Below, piece by piece: positions 63,845 through 64,000 of a stretch of 64,000 nucleotides of DNA. A model generated the notes under the pieces. The model worked only from the letters and a program-made list of their open reading frames with translations. It searched no databases and was not told the origin of the DNA. The translations under genes were made by a program, and so were the position numbers. The stretch is taken from assembly GCA_947497295.1 (NCBI GenBank), contig CANMFU010000004.1, forward strand, positions 112,545-176,544, in the 5' to 3' direction. Source of the DNA: an uncultured Roseovarius sp. GTDB taxonomy: Bacteria > Pseudomonadota > Alphaproteobacteria > Rhodobacterales > Rhodobacteraceae. Position 1 is the stretch's first letter. The number at the start of each line of letters is the position of its first letter.

Positions 63845-64000
<156 letters not shown>

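Overview
The DNA is GC-rich with strongly GC-biased third codon positions. The alphaproteobacterial-type initiator tRNA at the right edge, DUF1254 proteins, and tail genes of the gene-transfer-agent (GTA) type point to an alphaproteobacterium, most likely a Rhodobacterales (Rhodobacteraceae-like) chromosome. This placement is inferred from gene content and base composition, not from a database match.

Layout. 1-9.6 kb looks like ordinary chromosome: an unfinished membrane protein gene, two outer-membrane beta-barrels, two AraC-type regulators, and three tandem exported DUF1254/DUF1214 proteins closed by a terminator. 9.8-11.0 kb holds a decayed gene. At 11,289-11,333 lies a 45-bp copy of the 3' half of the initiator tRNA. 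The same 45 bp recurs inside the complete tRNA-fMet at 63,924-64,000. I read these as the two attachment sites of an integrated element of about 52.6 kb (11,334-63,970).

Inside that element, from left to right: (i) a reverse transcriptase of the defence (UG/Abi) lineage, most like DRT2, preceded by a structured leader. The antisense frame of that leader has no stop codon and carries a TATAAT box, a GGAGG ribosome site and an ATG. (ii) A prophage (13.7-56.9 kb) with integrase, early genes, two ParB-methyltransferase fusions, a lambda-type head module (terminase GpA, gpW, portal, S49 protease, decoration and capsid proteins), a GTA-like tail tip (DUF2460, DUF2163, NlpC/P60, giant baseplate protein) and a lysis cassette with nested spanins. 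(iii) Inside the prophage, a defence block at 19.9-29.5 kb: a one-chain DUF262-DUF1524 (GmrSD-like) nuclease, and an EcoR124-type (IC) restriction system carrying the anticodon nuclease PrrC between hsdS and hsdR. (iv) A lone AT-rich NYN-domain nuclease gene dropped between two tail genes. (v) A right-hand stress/regulation block at 57-63.7 kb: esterase, frameshifted DUF2254, Crp-type regulator, fatty-acid desaturase and histidine kinase. Copies of a Crp/Fnr-like palindrome are scattered through it.

The element therefore combines a phage, at least four candidate anti-phage functions and a small regulon. The most novel leads are the DRT2-like locus with its stop-free antisense frame, the NYN gene embedded in the tail operon, and the cytosine methyltransferase whose two overlapping frames both carry conserved methyltransferase signatures.
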